Positions 38,918 to 47,750 of a stretch of 64,000 nucleotides of DNA are shown in pieces (the stretch's first letter is position 1; the number at the start of each line of letters is the position of its first letter). The notes beneath the pieces were generated by a model. The model was not told the DNA's origin. It worked only from the letters and a program-made list of their open reading frames with translations, and did not search any database. The position numbers were made by a program, and so were the translations under genes. This DNA is from Shewanella woodyi ATCC 51908 (GTDB taxonomy: Bacteria; Pseudomonadota; Gammaproteobacteria; Enterobacterales; Shewanellaceae): NCBI RefSeq assembly GCF_000019525.1, contig NC_010506.1, positions 1,922,001 to 1,986,000 on the forward strand, read 5' to 3'.

Positions 38918-40045
38918 TCACCTCGCCGCTACGTTAGTGTTGCGCTTGACCTGCTGACCAACAACGAGTTTATGCAGTCCTTGGGTGATATAATCTTCAT
39001 TAACTTTGAGAGCGCCTTGAATGTAAGCCATATCTTCCTTGGTATAGAGGATCTCAATATCCCGTCGTTCGATATTAAAGGTGCCTTTATCGGCCTCTAA
39101 ATCGTTATTAGGGGTGATAACATAGAGGTTCCACAAGCCTCTTATTCCATCGGTTAGCGCCGAGATAGGCACCCAGTAACCGTTTTGTTGGATATCTGTC
39201 TCATAGATTAAATAGGCGATTTCACCATTGATCACCTGAGCATCAATAGGCAGGGATAACCTTAACGGTACGGTACGTGTAACCGGATTAACTTCAGCGC
39301 CTTTTCCCTCAATTTGTGCTGTGTAACTGTTGTTGCCAACCTTGAGTAATACGCCTTGTTTGGTGTTGAGTTGCTGAGCAAGTTTGACGGGGACGCCCAC
39401 AAAGGCTTGAGGGTTTCTGTTTTGAACAAGCGTAAATATGGGCGTTCCTAATGCTACTACTTCGCCCAGATTACTGTTTCGTTTGCTTATTACGCCACTA
39501 AAAGGCGCAAGCAGTGATGATTTTTCTATTCGTAATGCATTGGCAAGCTTTGAAGCGGTGAGTCTCTTTTGGGCTGCTAATAGGCTGTTTAACTGACCTT
39601 TTAGTTCATCAAGCTGCTGCTCTGACGTGTAACCCTGTTTTTGTAGCTCAAGGCTGCGGTTTAAGGTATTTCTGGCAAGGGTGAGATCAGCGCTATTTTG
39701 TGACAAGCTGGCATCAATCTCTGCTCTTTCAGCTTCCAGTAAACGTGTATCTAGCTGTGCCAATAGTTGACCTTTCTCGACGCTGTCGCCACTGTCTACG
39801 GCGAGTGATTTTAGTTTTCCTGACAGCTCAAAGCCTATTCCTGTTGTGTTTCCCGCTCTAATTGTGCCTGTAAACTCCTGTGTATGTTGATAGGAGTTCG
39901 ATAACGTTAGGCTCTGTGTTGTCACAGTTTGTAATTGAGCTTGTGTACTGTGAGTGGTCACTTCTCCCTGACAAGCGCTCAGAAGGCCGATAAGTAGCAT
40001 AGCCATTATGATTTTGTTCTGGAGTATATCGGTTATAATATTCAT
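38918..40045 (-). CDS. RND efflux periplasmic adaptor (membrane fusion protein)
   Basis: 375 residues: a lipoprotein signal (LLIGLLSACQ, Cys near residue 25), a barrel-sandwich/lipoyl domain (GIGFELSGKLKSLAVDSGDSVEKGQLLAQLD), a helical hairpin (about 100-165), the second lipoyl half (SSLLAPFSGVISKRNSNLGEVV) and beta-barrel plus membrane-proximal domains. It links the RND pump to the outer-membrane channel. It is the first gene of the operon, divergent from the TetR regulator, with two operators in the shared promoter region. Confidence 0.92.
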   Translation of the reverse strand: MNIITDILQNKIIMAMLLIGLLSACQGEVTTHSTQAQLQTVTTQSLTLSNSYQHTQEFTGTIRAGNTTGIGFELSGKLKSLAVDSGDSVEKGQLLAQLDTRLLEAERAEIDASLSQNSADLTLARNTLNRSLELQKQGYTSEQQLDELKGQLNSLLAAQKRLTASKLANALRIEKSSLLAPFSGVISKRNSNLGEVVALGTPIFTLVQNRNPQAFVGVPVKLAQQLNTKQGVLLKVGNNSYTAQIEGKGAEVNPVTRTVPLRLSLPIDAQVINGEIAYLIYETDIQQNGYWVPISALTDGIRGLWNLYVITPNNDLEADKGTFNIERRDIEILYTKEDMAYIQGALKVNEDYITQGLHKLVVGQQVKRNTNVAAR

Positions 40046-40088
40046 CCTGATCCGCTGTCCTGGTTAATGTGGGGTAGCAAACTTGTTA

Positions 40089-40138
40089 AACTAGACTGTC
40101 TAGTCTATTTTGAAAGAACTAGACTGTCCAGTCTAGTT
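40089..40138. promoter_or_regulatory. Two TetR-type operators between the efflux operon and its regulator
   Basis: Box 2 is a perfect palindrome: arms AACTAGACTG (40117-40126) and CAGTCTAGTT (40129-40138) around TC. Box 1 (40089-40110) has the same left arm and a degenerate right arm TAGTCTATTT. The boxes are direct copies 28 bp apart, about one helix turn times 2.7. They lie in the divergent gap and are the expected binding sites of the adjacent regulator. Confidence 0.85.
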
Positions 40139-40192
40139 TGTGATTAAATGTGTCCAAACTATAAAAACCTTGTTAATTAAGAGGTGTTGTTA

Positions 40193-40816
40193 ATGACTTC
40201 AACTCCAACTGCTAATCTAAGCCGCAGTGAACAGAAGCGAGTACAAATTCTTGAAGCTGCAATCGATCTGTTTTGTGGGCAGGGCTTCCCTAATACCAGT
40301 ATGGACGAAGTTGCTAAAAAGGCTGGCGTCTCTAAGCAAACTGTCTACTCTCATTTTGGCTGTAAAGACGACCTTTTTGTGGCATCAATTGAATCTAAAT
40401 GTGTGGTACACAATTTAACAGAAGAGCTTTTTGCCGATCCTCATCATCCAGAAAAAGCCTTGGCAAGTTTCGGTGAATATTTCAGTGAGATGATTGTGAG
40501 TCCCGAAGCGCTCAAGGTCTTCACCGCATGTGTGGCACAGGCTGAAACTCATCCAGAGATCTCTGAGCTCTTCTATAATGCCGGTCCAGAGCATCTACTT
40601 AACCTAATGTCAGACTATTTGACCTTAGTTGAACAAGCTGGTGTTTATCAATTTGGAAATACAAGAAGCTGCTCTGTGCGTCTTTGCTTGATGATGTTTG
40701 GTGAGATGCGGATGAAACTGGAGTTGGGATTAGGAGTTGAGGAGCTTATTGAAGGTCGTGAGGCCTATATTCAAGAGTGCGTCGATATGTTTTTAAGGGC
40801 TTATAAGCTTAAATGA
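40193..40816 (+). CDS. TetR/AcrR family transcriptional regulator
   Basis: 207 residues. The N-terminal helix-turn-helix is typical (ILEAAIDLFCGQGFPNTSMDEVAKKAGVSKQTVYSHFGCKDDLF, about residues 18-61); the C-terminal ligand domain resembles the AefR/TetR_C_7 type. ATG 40193 is preceded by AAGAGG at 8 bases, better than GTG 40184. Being divergent from the efflux operon with palindromic sites between them, it is most likely the local repressor and autoregulated. Confidence 0.93.
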   Translation: MTSTPTANLSRSEQKRVQILEAAIDLFCGQGFPNTSMDEVAKKAGVSKQTVYSHFGCKDDLFVASIESKCVVHNLTEELFADPHHPEKALASFGEYFSEMIVSPEALKVFTACVAQAETHPEISELFYNAGPEHLLNLMSDYLTLVEQAGVYQFGNTRSCSVRLCLMMFGEMRMKLELGLGVEELIEGREAYIQECVDMFLRAYKLK

Positions 40817-40897
40817 TTGCTAGTTAAAGTGATCTGTTTTGGTGTTGATGACGTATTAAAGAGTGATTTTATTTTAAATGCCGCTAAAGGAGCTAGC

Positions 40898-41815
40898 ATG
40901 ATCAATGGGTCTATCAATATTTGCCTGAAAAGAGCAATCGTCGTTTCACTGCTCTCATCTGTGGTTTATCTACCCAGTGTGTCAGCGTCAGGTAAACCCT
41001 CTTTCTCCCCTTTTAGTGTCTCAGTTTCCCGTATTGATACGGCTGAAGCGGATATCGGAGAGGGGCAAAATACCCTACAAAGAAGTTCATGGTTGTTTGA
41101 TGCTAACGCTAAACTCCCTTTAAATAAGCAGTGGTCACTTGGATTCAATTTAGGGTATGGCGACCTAAATTACGACTGGAAGCAAGATGGCAGCTCGATT
41201 TTAAATCGCCAACTTCAGGGCTGGCAGCAGGTACACAGGTATAGCGCTGGCGTCTCATTAAGCTACCGTTTGAATAAGCACTGGATGTTTATGGTGGCGC
41301 CTAAACTGCAATACGCTTACGCTGACACAGCTAAATCAAGTAACGCCTCTAGTTATGGTGTTGTTGCCTCGGGGATGTACCGATTTGGTAATGGTAACTT
41401 GCTTGGATTAGGAGTGGCGTATTTAAATGATATCTCGGAAGTTAGAACGGTACCTTTCTTGGCGGTTAATTGGCAAATTAATGACTCATGGCGACTTGGA
41501 AACCCCTTTGCCGCAGGTTTTACGGGGCCAGCAGGTTTAGAACTGAGTTACCAATTAAGCCCAAGTGTGGACTTTGGTTTTGGTGCATCGAAGCGAACTC
41601 AAAGATTTTTACTTGAGGATGATGACACGACTGTCGAAGTGGATGAGTGGGTCAGTTTTTTACGGGCTGGCTGGCGAGTGTCAGAATCTGTGACGTTAAC
41701 AGGTTACGCTGGGTATTACTTTAATGGTGAGTTGGAGCTGAATAAGCCGCAGGTGGAGGTTGAGACCATTGATTCTCAAGGCGCACTGGCTATTGCTGCT
41801 GAATATAGATTTTAA
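40898..41815 (+). CDS. Outer-membrane beta-barrel protein (DUF6268-like)
   Basis: 305 residues from ATG 40898, preceded by AAAGGAG. A signal peptide (about residues 1-31, ending SVSA) is followed by alternating beta-strand sequence with aromatic girdles (WSLGFNLGYGDLNYDW; HRYSAGVSLSYRLNKHWMFMVAPKLQYAYAD) and a final aromatic AIAAEYRF, the usual end of an outer-membrane barrel. Its role is unknown. It follows the tetR gene by 81 bases and could be co-transcribed. A terminator follows. The frame is open further upstream, but those codons have no signal-peptide context. Confidence 0.75.
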   Translation: MINGSINICLKRAIVVSLLSSVVYLPSVSASGKPSFSPFSVSVSRIDTAEADIGEGQNTLQRSSWLFDANAKLPLNKQWSLGFNLGYGDLNYDWKQDGSSILNRQLQGWQQVHRYSAGVSLSYRLNKHWMFMVAPKLQYAYADTAKSSNASSYGVVASGMYRFGNGNLLGLGVAYLNDISEVRTVPFLAVNWQINDSWRLGNPFAAGFTGPAGLELSYQLSPSVDFGFGASKRTQRFLLEDDDTTVEVDEWVSFLRAGWRVSESVTLTGYAGYYFNGELELNKPQVEVETIDSQGALAIAAEYRF

Positions 41816-41819
41816 CTGA

Positions 41820-41845
41820 GGGGCTAATCGTTATCTAGCCCCTTT
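41820..41845. terminator. Terminator between convergent genes
   Basis: GGGGCTA (41820-41826) pairs with TAGCCCC (41836-41842) and is followed by TTT. The T-tract is short, so it is a moderate terminator for the beta-barrel gene. Confidence 0.6.
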
Positions 41846-41864
41846 ACGATTTCTTATACTGGTG

Positions 41865-42434
41865 TTACTTGCCTAACATCGCTTTTTTCAAGCTGCTTTG
41901 AGCTGGCTCATCACCTAACCAAATTTTCAATAATGCTTGCCTGAATGCTTCACCTTCAATAGTGGCTTGGGCAATATTGTTTTTATAAGCTGTGACACCA
42001 GATGCTTTGCTGGTGGCGAGAGTAAACTGGTCTCCCTCTTTAATCTCTTCACTAAACAGTGCCATAAAGGCATCTATTTGAGACTGGATCGCAGCAGTTT
42101 TCCCCTCAGTTGCATCATCGAAACCTTCAGTAATGGCATCGCGCATTTTGTCAGCTGTGATCATACCTGATGTGATATTTAGGCGAATGGCCGATTGATC
42201 TGCATCGATAATTTGGGCGGGATCTGAGTTGGCAGCTGTTAGGTATAAACTGCCAACATAGAGATCAATAAAAAATTTACTGCGAACACCTGCGCCATTG
42301 AGTTGCAACTCAGTGTGAGCAAGGGTTATCTGCTCAGGTAGCTGAACGCCGGAGATCTCCATTGCCGAAGTACTCGAAGCGAATAGTAGTGAGCCAATCA
42401 GGCTTAGCTTAGTGATAGAGTGGGTGAGGGACAT
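41865..42434 (-). CDS. Chalcone isomerase-like periplasmic protein
   Basis: 189 residues with a signal peptide (FASSTSA, cleavage before MEISG) and a chalcone-isomerase-like domain: GAGVRSKFFIDLYVGSLYL is the hallmark of the bacterial CHI-like family. These proteins bind fatty acids or hydrophobic ligands and are generally not true isomerases. ATG 42434 is preceded by AAGAGG at 6 bases. It is monocistronic or shares a transcript with the upstream DUF2947-like gene (54-base gap). Confidence 0.85.
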   Translation of the reverse strand: MSLTHSITKLSLIGSLLFASSTSAMEISGVQLPEQITLAHTELQLNGAGVRSKFFIDLYVGSLYLTAANSDPAQIIDADQSAIRLNITSGMITADKMRDAITEGFDDATEGKTAAIQSQIDAFMALFSEEIKEGDQFTLATSKASGVTAYKNNIAQATIEGEAFRQALLKIWLGDEPAQSSLKKAMLGK

Positions 42435-42488
42435 CAAAAACCTCTTAATTGTTTATATTATTGAGTAATACTGCTGTCGAGCTACGAG

Positions 42489-42968
42489 TTAGCCGCGGTT
42501 ACCCAGTTGGTATTGTCCATTTTGGTGGATAAATACCGCTTGCTTCTGCTTGGGGGAGATAAGCAGTGGACCATCATCAAAAAACAGGAAACATTTCCAG
42601 TTACGCACAAACACATCCCAGCGAGTCTCTATTACTTGATATTTCTCATAACAGAAATAAACGACCTCATCCTCTTTCCATTCAATATAGTTAGCAAACA
42701 TCTCTGGTAGCGCGGGATCTTCACTGTCCCATGCACTTTGCCAGTGATCAGTCTCTAGCCAAGCATTCCCCTTTGCGGGCCAATCACCTTTGCCAAACTG
42801 CTCAGCATTGCTACTGCGGTTGCTGATCCACTTGTTCCACACTTCCATTGACCCCTTCTGATCAAGCGGCTTGATAAAGGCTTTATCTTCATCGGTAACG
42901 GGGAGATCTTTATGGTTAAAAATCCATTTACGTTTGTACTGCTCAAGCGGGATATAGTTATGTGACAA
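42489..42968 (-). CDS. DUF2947-like hypothetical protein
   Basis: 159 residues, soluble, Trp-rich (KRKWIFNHKDLPVTDEDKAFI, MEVWNKWIS, ETRWDVFVRNWKCFLFFDDGPLLISP). It matches my memory of DUF2947 proteins, found mainly in Shewanella and Vibrio, of unknown function. No catalytic motif is visible. Its upstream region (42969-43134) has no recognisable promoter that I can define. Confidence 0.7.
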   Translation of the reverse strand: MSHNYIPLEQYKRKWIFNHKDLPVTDEDKAFIKPLDQKGSMEVWNKWISNRSSNAEQFGKGDWPAKGNAWLETDHWQSAWDSEDPALPEMFANYIEWKEDEVVYFCYEKYQVIETRWDVFVRNWKCFLFFDDGPLLISPKQKQAVFIHQNGQYQLGNRG

Positions 42969-43134
42969 GCGGGGACTCCGGAATATATGTAGTGTAGGAA
43001 AACACTGATAGCTTACAAATTCTGTAACTTTATGGCGTGTATTATACTTGCTTGTAGGCTTGTTTGAAATAAAAGCCAGCGCTTAACTGGCGTTTATCGA
43101 GTCTCTTGTAAAATTGAATTTAAAGAAGGCTAGC

Positions 43135-45636
43135 TCAGTTTTGCAGCTTTTTCAGATAACTTTGAGCTGTCTGGTTGTTTGGGTCAGCTTGTAGTGCATG
43201 GTAGAATGCTGTTTTCGCACTTTCTAGCTCTTTGACTTCAATCATAAACAGTCCAAGTTTTAGCCAAGTAGTTACATCTTCCGGATACTTATTTAAATAG
43301 TCTAAATAAGCATTAATAGACTCTTCAAACCTGCCTAGCAGTTTTAAAACGTGAGCGTGCTGCGGAATATAGTCTTCAGAACACTTGGTTAACTGTGTTA
43401 AAGCATATTCAGCGACATCTATTTGGCCTGTTTTTAGAGCCAGTAAGCTAATCTGTTTTAGCTCAATTTCGGTTTGTAACTTCTCATCTAAGTTTAACAA
43501 AACCTGCAATGCTTCAGTTTCATTTTTTTCAAGTTGTAATTGATGGCAATAGGTAAGGTGGTATAGTCGTTTTGCTTCATCACTATTATCAGATAATTTT
43601 TGGAGATTTTTGGCCATTTTAACTAAGGCTGTATGATCATTGTCTCTAATGAGTACGATGATTTTCTCAAAAACATTTTCCATCGATGCTGACTCTTTGA
43701 CAGTCTCTATATACTCTTTAGGCGTGATAGCTAATTGTTCTATGTACTCATTTGTAATATTTTTTATTAGTTGAGTGTTTTTTTCTACTAACTCAGCACT
43801 ATCTTTATACTCATCGCCCTGCTGCCAATTCTTGTGCGCAGAAAGCCAAATGTTAACACGACCATGTTGCAGATCTTTTCTCCAAAATTCAGTCAGTGTA
43901 GAAAAATCGGGTATGCTAGACAGCTCATCAATTCTATGATCCAGCCTTATTTGAGTGTCACTCACAAGTTCCTGTAATTGTTCAGCAACTACAATAAAAG
44001 CTTGGTAATAGTGATCTGTCATCTGATGTACATGATTTTTATTCCATTCATCAGTTTTTTTTGTGGTTAGAAAATCTGAGAACTCCGCTAAACCGTAGGT
44101 TTTGATTAACTTTGCGACACTTGAATAACTTTGATTTATTTTTTTATCTAAAAGATCAATTTCAGCAGTATTTTCTGAGCCTTGCTTAACTGTGATATTT
44201 TCATCTTTAAGTTGTGTATTCAACTTCAGCGCTTTTTTTGATAAACCTATGATATCTATCAATGTATCAGATAACCTACTGAACTCTTTTTTAGAGGTTA
44301 AATTATTTTGTTTTCTTTCTTGAATAGTTAGATTTGGAATCGACTCTAGTAATTCTGAAGGCGTTATATTGTTAAGCTGAAGTTGAATTTCATTGGTGTC
44401 CTTATAGGATATACCTTTCACTTTTGCAGCCTTTAGAGATAGGTTTAAGTACTCTATTTTGGGGTTCTGTGATGTTTCATTTGCTAAAGATTCCATGGCC
44501 AGTTTTAGCTGTGTAACTGTTTCTGCTTTTCTACCTTCATAGGTTTCTATCCATTCACCCATAATGCCTAAGTTGGGACCAATTTTTGCTTCGACTGAGC
44601 CTTTAGTATGAGTAAAACCATCATCTGTAAAACACAGATCAACGCCTGTCAGGATGATACGGGAAAACCCCATTTTAGTTGCTAAATGAACTGAAGCATT
44701 CGTTACCGTTGGCCCTAATGTTTCTATATTACCTTTACTTTCAAGTTGCCAAGGGTATTGACAGTCCATAAATAAACTTTTCCCCTCCCATTGACCTAAA
44801 AGTCTAGAGCTTACGTGGAATGAGTTAACAAATAAGCTAGATTCGGCAAGTGCCATCATATCTCTGTTGACTTCGAAGCTAAAATCATAGGGGTCTACTG
44901 ACACAATAACGTGGGGGGTAATCCCCTCTGAAGCTAATTTTCCAGCTACTCGAGAGACTGCAATAATGAATAGTTTTTGATGATTAGATTTTATCCAATT
45001 GAGATTTTCATCTAATGATGGACCTCCAGCCACAACTAAACAGCTTTTACCATTAAACTGATTAGCCAATAGAGAAGCTGGCAGCATATTTTCAGAGACA
45101 TTCTTAAACTGTTGCTCAAAGTATTTTTTTTGGGATGAACTGAGCATCTGTTCCAAATGTTCAGCTTCTAACATTTTTACTACTTGAGTATTAAGTATGC
45201 TGTATTCTGGGAGATGGCTAGATGTTGCTGCTAAACTCCTATAATGCTTGAAGTTATTTTTAAGTAAGTAGATACCATAAGATGTTGATGGAAAATTAGA
45301 TTGGAAATCCTCCAAACTATAAATATATAGTTTATCGATTAACTCTTTTGGGATATCAATGTTCAATAAGCTCAGTACAGGGTTGAGCTCAATAAAGATA
45401 AATACACTTCCATCAGGAATGCCTTGCTCTAGTAGGTAGTTGACTAACAGCCCTGAATCCATGCCAACGATAATCTGTAACATATCTTCTTTAGCAAAAT
45501 CTTTCTTAAATTTTTTGTCATATTGAGTTTTAGAGTCGATGGTATCAAACATCTTTCTATTGACACTCGGTAAGTAATATTCATCAAATGGACTGATTGA
45601 AAAAGTATTCTTTATGTTTGATTCAGCTAAATACAT
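43135..45636 (-). CDS. maf: Motility accessory factor (Maf) glycosyltransferase, DUF115
   Basis: 833 residues. The central MAF_flag10/DUF115 domain is recognisable by VVAGGPSLDENLNWIK, GITPHVIVSVDPYDF and GFSRIILTGVDLCFTDDGFTHTKGS. A coiled-coil-rich region (about 440-640) and C-terminal TPR-like repeats (about 680-830) follow. Maf proteins transfer nonulosonic acids (pseudaminic or legionaminic type) to flagellin Ser/Thr in the cytoplasm. It stands at the end of the sugar pathway operon. A 120-base gap with a possible sigma-54 promoter separates it from the acyltransferase gene, so it may also be expressed alone. Confidence 0.88.
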   Translation of the reverse strand: MYLAESNIKNTFSISPFDEYYLPSVNRKMFDTIDSKTQYDKKFKKDFAKEDMLQIIVGMDSGLLVNYLLEQGIPDGSVFIFIELNPVLSLLNIDIPKELIDKLYIYSLEDFQSNFPSTSYGIYLLKNNFKHYRSLAATSSHLPEYSILNTQVVKMLEAEHLEQMLSSSQKKYFEQQFKNVSENMLPASLLANQFNGKSCLVVAGGPSLDENLNWIKSNHQKLFIIAVSRVAGKLASEGITPHVIVSVDPYDFSFEVNRDMMALAESSLFVNSFHVSSRLLGQWEGKSLFMDCQYPWQLESKGNIETLGPTVTNASVHLATKMGFSRIILTGVDLCFTDDGFTHTKGSVEAKIGPNLGIMGEWIETYEGRKAETVTQLKLAMESLANETSQNPKIEYLNLSLKAAKVKGISYKDTNEIQLQLNNITPSELLESIPNLTIQERKQNNLTSKKEFSRLSDTLIDIIGLSKKALKLNTQLKDENITVKQGSENTAEIDLLDKKINQSYSSVAKLIKTYGLAEFSDFLTTKKTDEWNKNHVHQMTDHYYQAFIVVAEQLQELVSDTQIRLDHRIDELSSIPDFSTLTEFWRKDLQHGRVNIWLSAHKNWQQGDEYKDSAELVEKNTQLIKNITNEYIEQLAITPKEYIETVKESASMENVFEKIIVLIRDNDHTALVKMAKNLQKLSDNSDEAKRLYHLTYCHQLQLEKNETEALQVLLNLDEKLQTEIELKQISLLALKTGQIDVAEYALTQLTKCSEDYIPQHAHVLKLLGRFEESINAYLDYLNKYPEDVTTWLKLGLFMIEVKELESAKTAFYHALQADPNNQTAQSYLKKLQN

Positions 45637-45714
45637 TTGATTCCTTTTAAACTTTGCAGGTTAATGTCAATAAAGTGGTGTGTACGACAGTTTTCAGACT
45701 ATACATATTTATAT

Positions 45715-45728
45715 GCTAGTCTTAGGCC
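45715..45728 (-). promoter_or_regulatory. Possible sigma-54 promoter of maf
   Basis: On the minus strand TGGCCTAAGACTAGCA keeps the invariant GG-N10-GC, though the -12 element lacks the usual TTGC. It would start transcription about 67 bases before the maf ATG. Confidence 0.4.
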
Positions 45729-45756
45729 AATTTTAATGCGAAGCAGGATAATATGA

Positions 45757-46296
45757 CTATTTTAGCTGTTTTATTATTTTTGCAGGTTGGCCAGCTACAA
45801 CGCAGAAGGGAGGGACATCTTTAGTCACCACACTGCCAGCGCCAATGACACTGTTTTGACCAAGGGTGACACCGGGTAAAATGATGGCATTAGCGCCTAT
45901 CCAAGCGCCTTTGCATACGTTCACAGCTTGGGGGGCTTGATGTCCTTGAGAGAAAATAGGCTTCTGAGGATCGCTAAACTCATGGTTTGCGGTATAGATA
46001 TGAACTCCTGAGCCGATTAAGACTAAGTCCTCGATAGTAATATTTATAGATTTATCACCATGCTCTGATCCAAATAACATAGTTCCTGGCCTAATGACGA
46101 CATCGTTACCAATACTAATGTGGTCACAACAGATAGCATAGCTTCCTGGTCTCATCGCACTGTTGTGGCCAAATTTAGCAAATTTTTTCCGACATAACCA
46201 AGCACCAAGCCGTTTGGAGTGCAACAGGAGGTGAGTTAGAGGTATGTCTGGACCAATTCGCTTAACCTTGAACCAATAGCTTAGTTTCTTGAACAT
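45757..46296 (-). CDS. Left-handed beta-helix (hexapeptide) O-acyltransferase
   Basis: 179 residues with isoleucine-patch hexapeptide repeats ([44 protein letters not shown]) and the loop HEFSDP. It resembles maltose/galactoside-type O-acetyltransferases. In this operon it may O-acetylate the nonulosonic acid or its CMP form. It starts 3 bases after the SDR gene. Confidence 0.85.
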   Translation of the reverse strand: MFKKLSYWFKVKRIGPDIPLTHLLLHSKRLGAWLCRKKFAKFGHNSAMRPGSYAICCDHISIGNDVVIRPGTMLFGSEHGDKSINITIEDLVLIGSGVHIYTANHEFSDPQKPIFSQGHQAPQAVNVCKGAWIGANAIILPGVTLGQNSVIGAGSVVTKDVPPFCVVAGQPAKIIKQLK

Positions 46297-46299
46297 AAT

Positions 46300-47058
46300 T
46301 TATAGTGTAAATCCATCATCAATGATTATGTTTTGGCCTGTTATATACTTCGATTGTTGCGAAAGTAAAAAGATGATCGAGCCCGTTAAGTCTTCGGGTG
46401 AAAGCATCCCATGGCCGTTAGTTGAATTTTTGTATGCGTTAAGAAACGCAGTGGGCTGGTTATCTAAAATACCACCAGGGCTGACACTATTGACTCTAAA
46501 TCGACTGTCTTTTACAAAACTTGTCACATATTTATTAAGGTGGAGTAGGGCTGATTTTATGGCTGCATATTCGACAGGCATAGTCATCGCTGTACCATTA
46601 TAGATGGAGAAATCAGGGGCGACTACGCCATAAATAGAAGAAATATTAACGACGGACATTGGGGCTTGTTGCTTAATAAATTGTGCCGCACATTGCTGTA
46701 TAAAGAGAAACGATGAGCCTAAATGCAAAGACAGGTTTTCATTAAAGCTTGCTAAAGATACATCTAAAAATGAGGTGCCATACTGTTTATTGCGTGGGTA
46801 AGTACAATTAACGGCGCCAGAAATCTCGACCTGATTTGAGAAAAATTTTTTTACTGCCTCTTCATTATTTGAGTCAAGCTCTACCAAAGTTAATGAATCA
46901 GACTCAATTGTCCTGATTTCGCTAAGTCTTGAAGTCATTGCAGAAATTGATAAGTCTGTGGCTATCACGGTTGCGCCTTGATCGAGTATGGCGCAGGTTA
47001 CTTGTGAGCCTAGTAAGCCTGCTGCACCAGTGATAAGGATTGTTTTCCCTTTTAGCAT
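46300..47058 (-). CDS. ptmA: SDR family oxidoreductase (PtmA-like)
   Basis: 252 residues with a Rossmann SDR fold: GAAGLLGSQV (cofactor loop), NISSIYG and YAAIKSALLHLNKY (Tyr-xxx-Lys), and VNSVSPGGI. PtmA of Campylobacter belongs to the legionaminic acid pathway, where with PtmF it is thought to help make glucosamine-6-phosphate for the GDP branch. The operon context (ptmB-, ptmE- and ptmF-like genes) supports this name. It overlaps the CMP-transferase gene by 7 bases. Confidence 0.75.
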   Translation of the reverse strand: MLKGKTILITGAAGLLGSQVTCAILDQGATVIATDLSISAMTSRLSEIRTIESDSLTLVELDSNNEEAVKKFFSNQVEISGAVNCTYPRNKQYGTSFLDVSLASFNENLSLHLGSSFLFIQQCAAQFIKQQAPMSVVNISSIYGVVAPDFSIYNGTAMTMPVEYAAIKSALLHLNKYVTSFVKDSRFRVNSVSPGGILDNQPTAFLNAYKNSTNGHGMLSPEDLTGSIIFLLSQQSKYITGQNIIIDDGFTL

Positions 47059-47750
47059 ACCTGTCCTTTACTGCTTAAAATAGCTTCAGCGAATTTGAAA
47101 TCATAGATATCGTCAATATCAACAGCTCTCTCTTTAGGTATTACAGTGTGAGCAACTTTTCCTGCAAAAAGGCCTGTTTCATTGAGAATATATCGAGGTG
47201 TTGATACGTATACTACGGTAGTAATGTCGTAAACAATAGGTGCATCTTGACGCCGGCATACCTCTTTTGAGTTGGCATTTACCAGTTCAACATGGCCAGA
47301 CCCAGTCTCTTTTATCATGTTAAAATAGGGACTTCGATTAGCCGGTGTTGTGGATATACAGATATCTGCATTGCTTGTTTGAAGCTTATGCATAGCTGAT
47401 TCAACATCTTCAACACTTCTTAGTGGGCTGGTAGCGGGTAAACTAATAAACCGTTCAAATTCACCATATTCACTCGTAACCCAGTTCACCGCATGTTGCC
47501 AAGAGAGCCATTCTGGAGAGTTATCGGTAGCTAAGTGGGCAGGTCTTGGGATTATTTCTGCACCAGATGCTAAACCAATAGTGGCAATTTCATCATCATC
47601 TGTTGAGATAAACACCTTATCTATGTCGGTGACATTGAGTGCGGTTTCGATGGAATAGACGATAAGCGGTTTGCCGAGTAAATTTTTGACGTTCTTTCTC
47701 GGGAGTCCTTTTGACCCTCCACGTGCAAAAATAAAGGCGTATTGTTTCAT
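47052..47750 (-). CDS. legF: CMP-nonulosonic acid cytidylyltransferase (LegF/PtmB/NeuA type)
   Basis: 232 residues: AFIFARGGSKGLPRKNVKNLLGKPLI is the CTP-binding signature of acylneuraminate cytidylyltransferases, and LPATSPLRSVEDVESA completes the family pattern. It activates the finished nonulosonic acid as the CMP sugar, the donor for Maf. I start at ATG 47750: GGGAG precedes it and its ATGA overlaps the stop of the upstream gene; a GTG five codons earlier is an alternative. Confidence 0.9.
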   Translation of the reverse strand: MKQYAFIFARGGSKGLPRKNVKNLLGKPLIVYSIETALNVTDIDKVFISTDDDEIATIGLASGAEIIPRPAHLATDNSPEWLSWQHAVNWVTSEYGEFERFISLPATSPLRSVEDVESAMHKLQTSNADICISTTPANRSPYFNMIKETGSGHVELVNANSKEVCRRQDAPIVYDITTVVYVSTPRYILNETGLFAGKVAHTVIPKERAVDIDDIYDFKFAEAILSSKGQVC

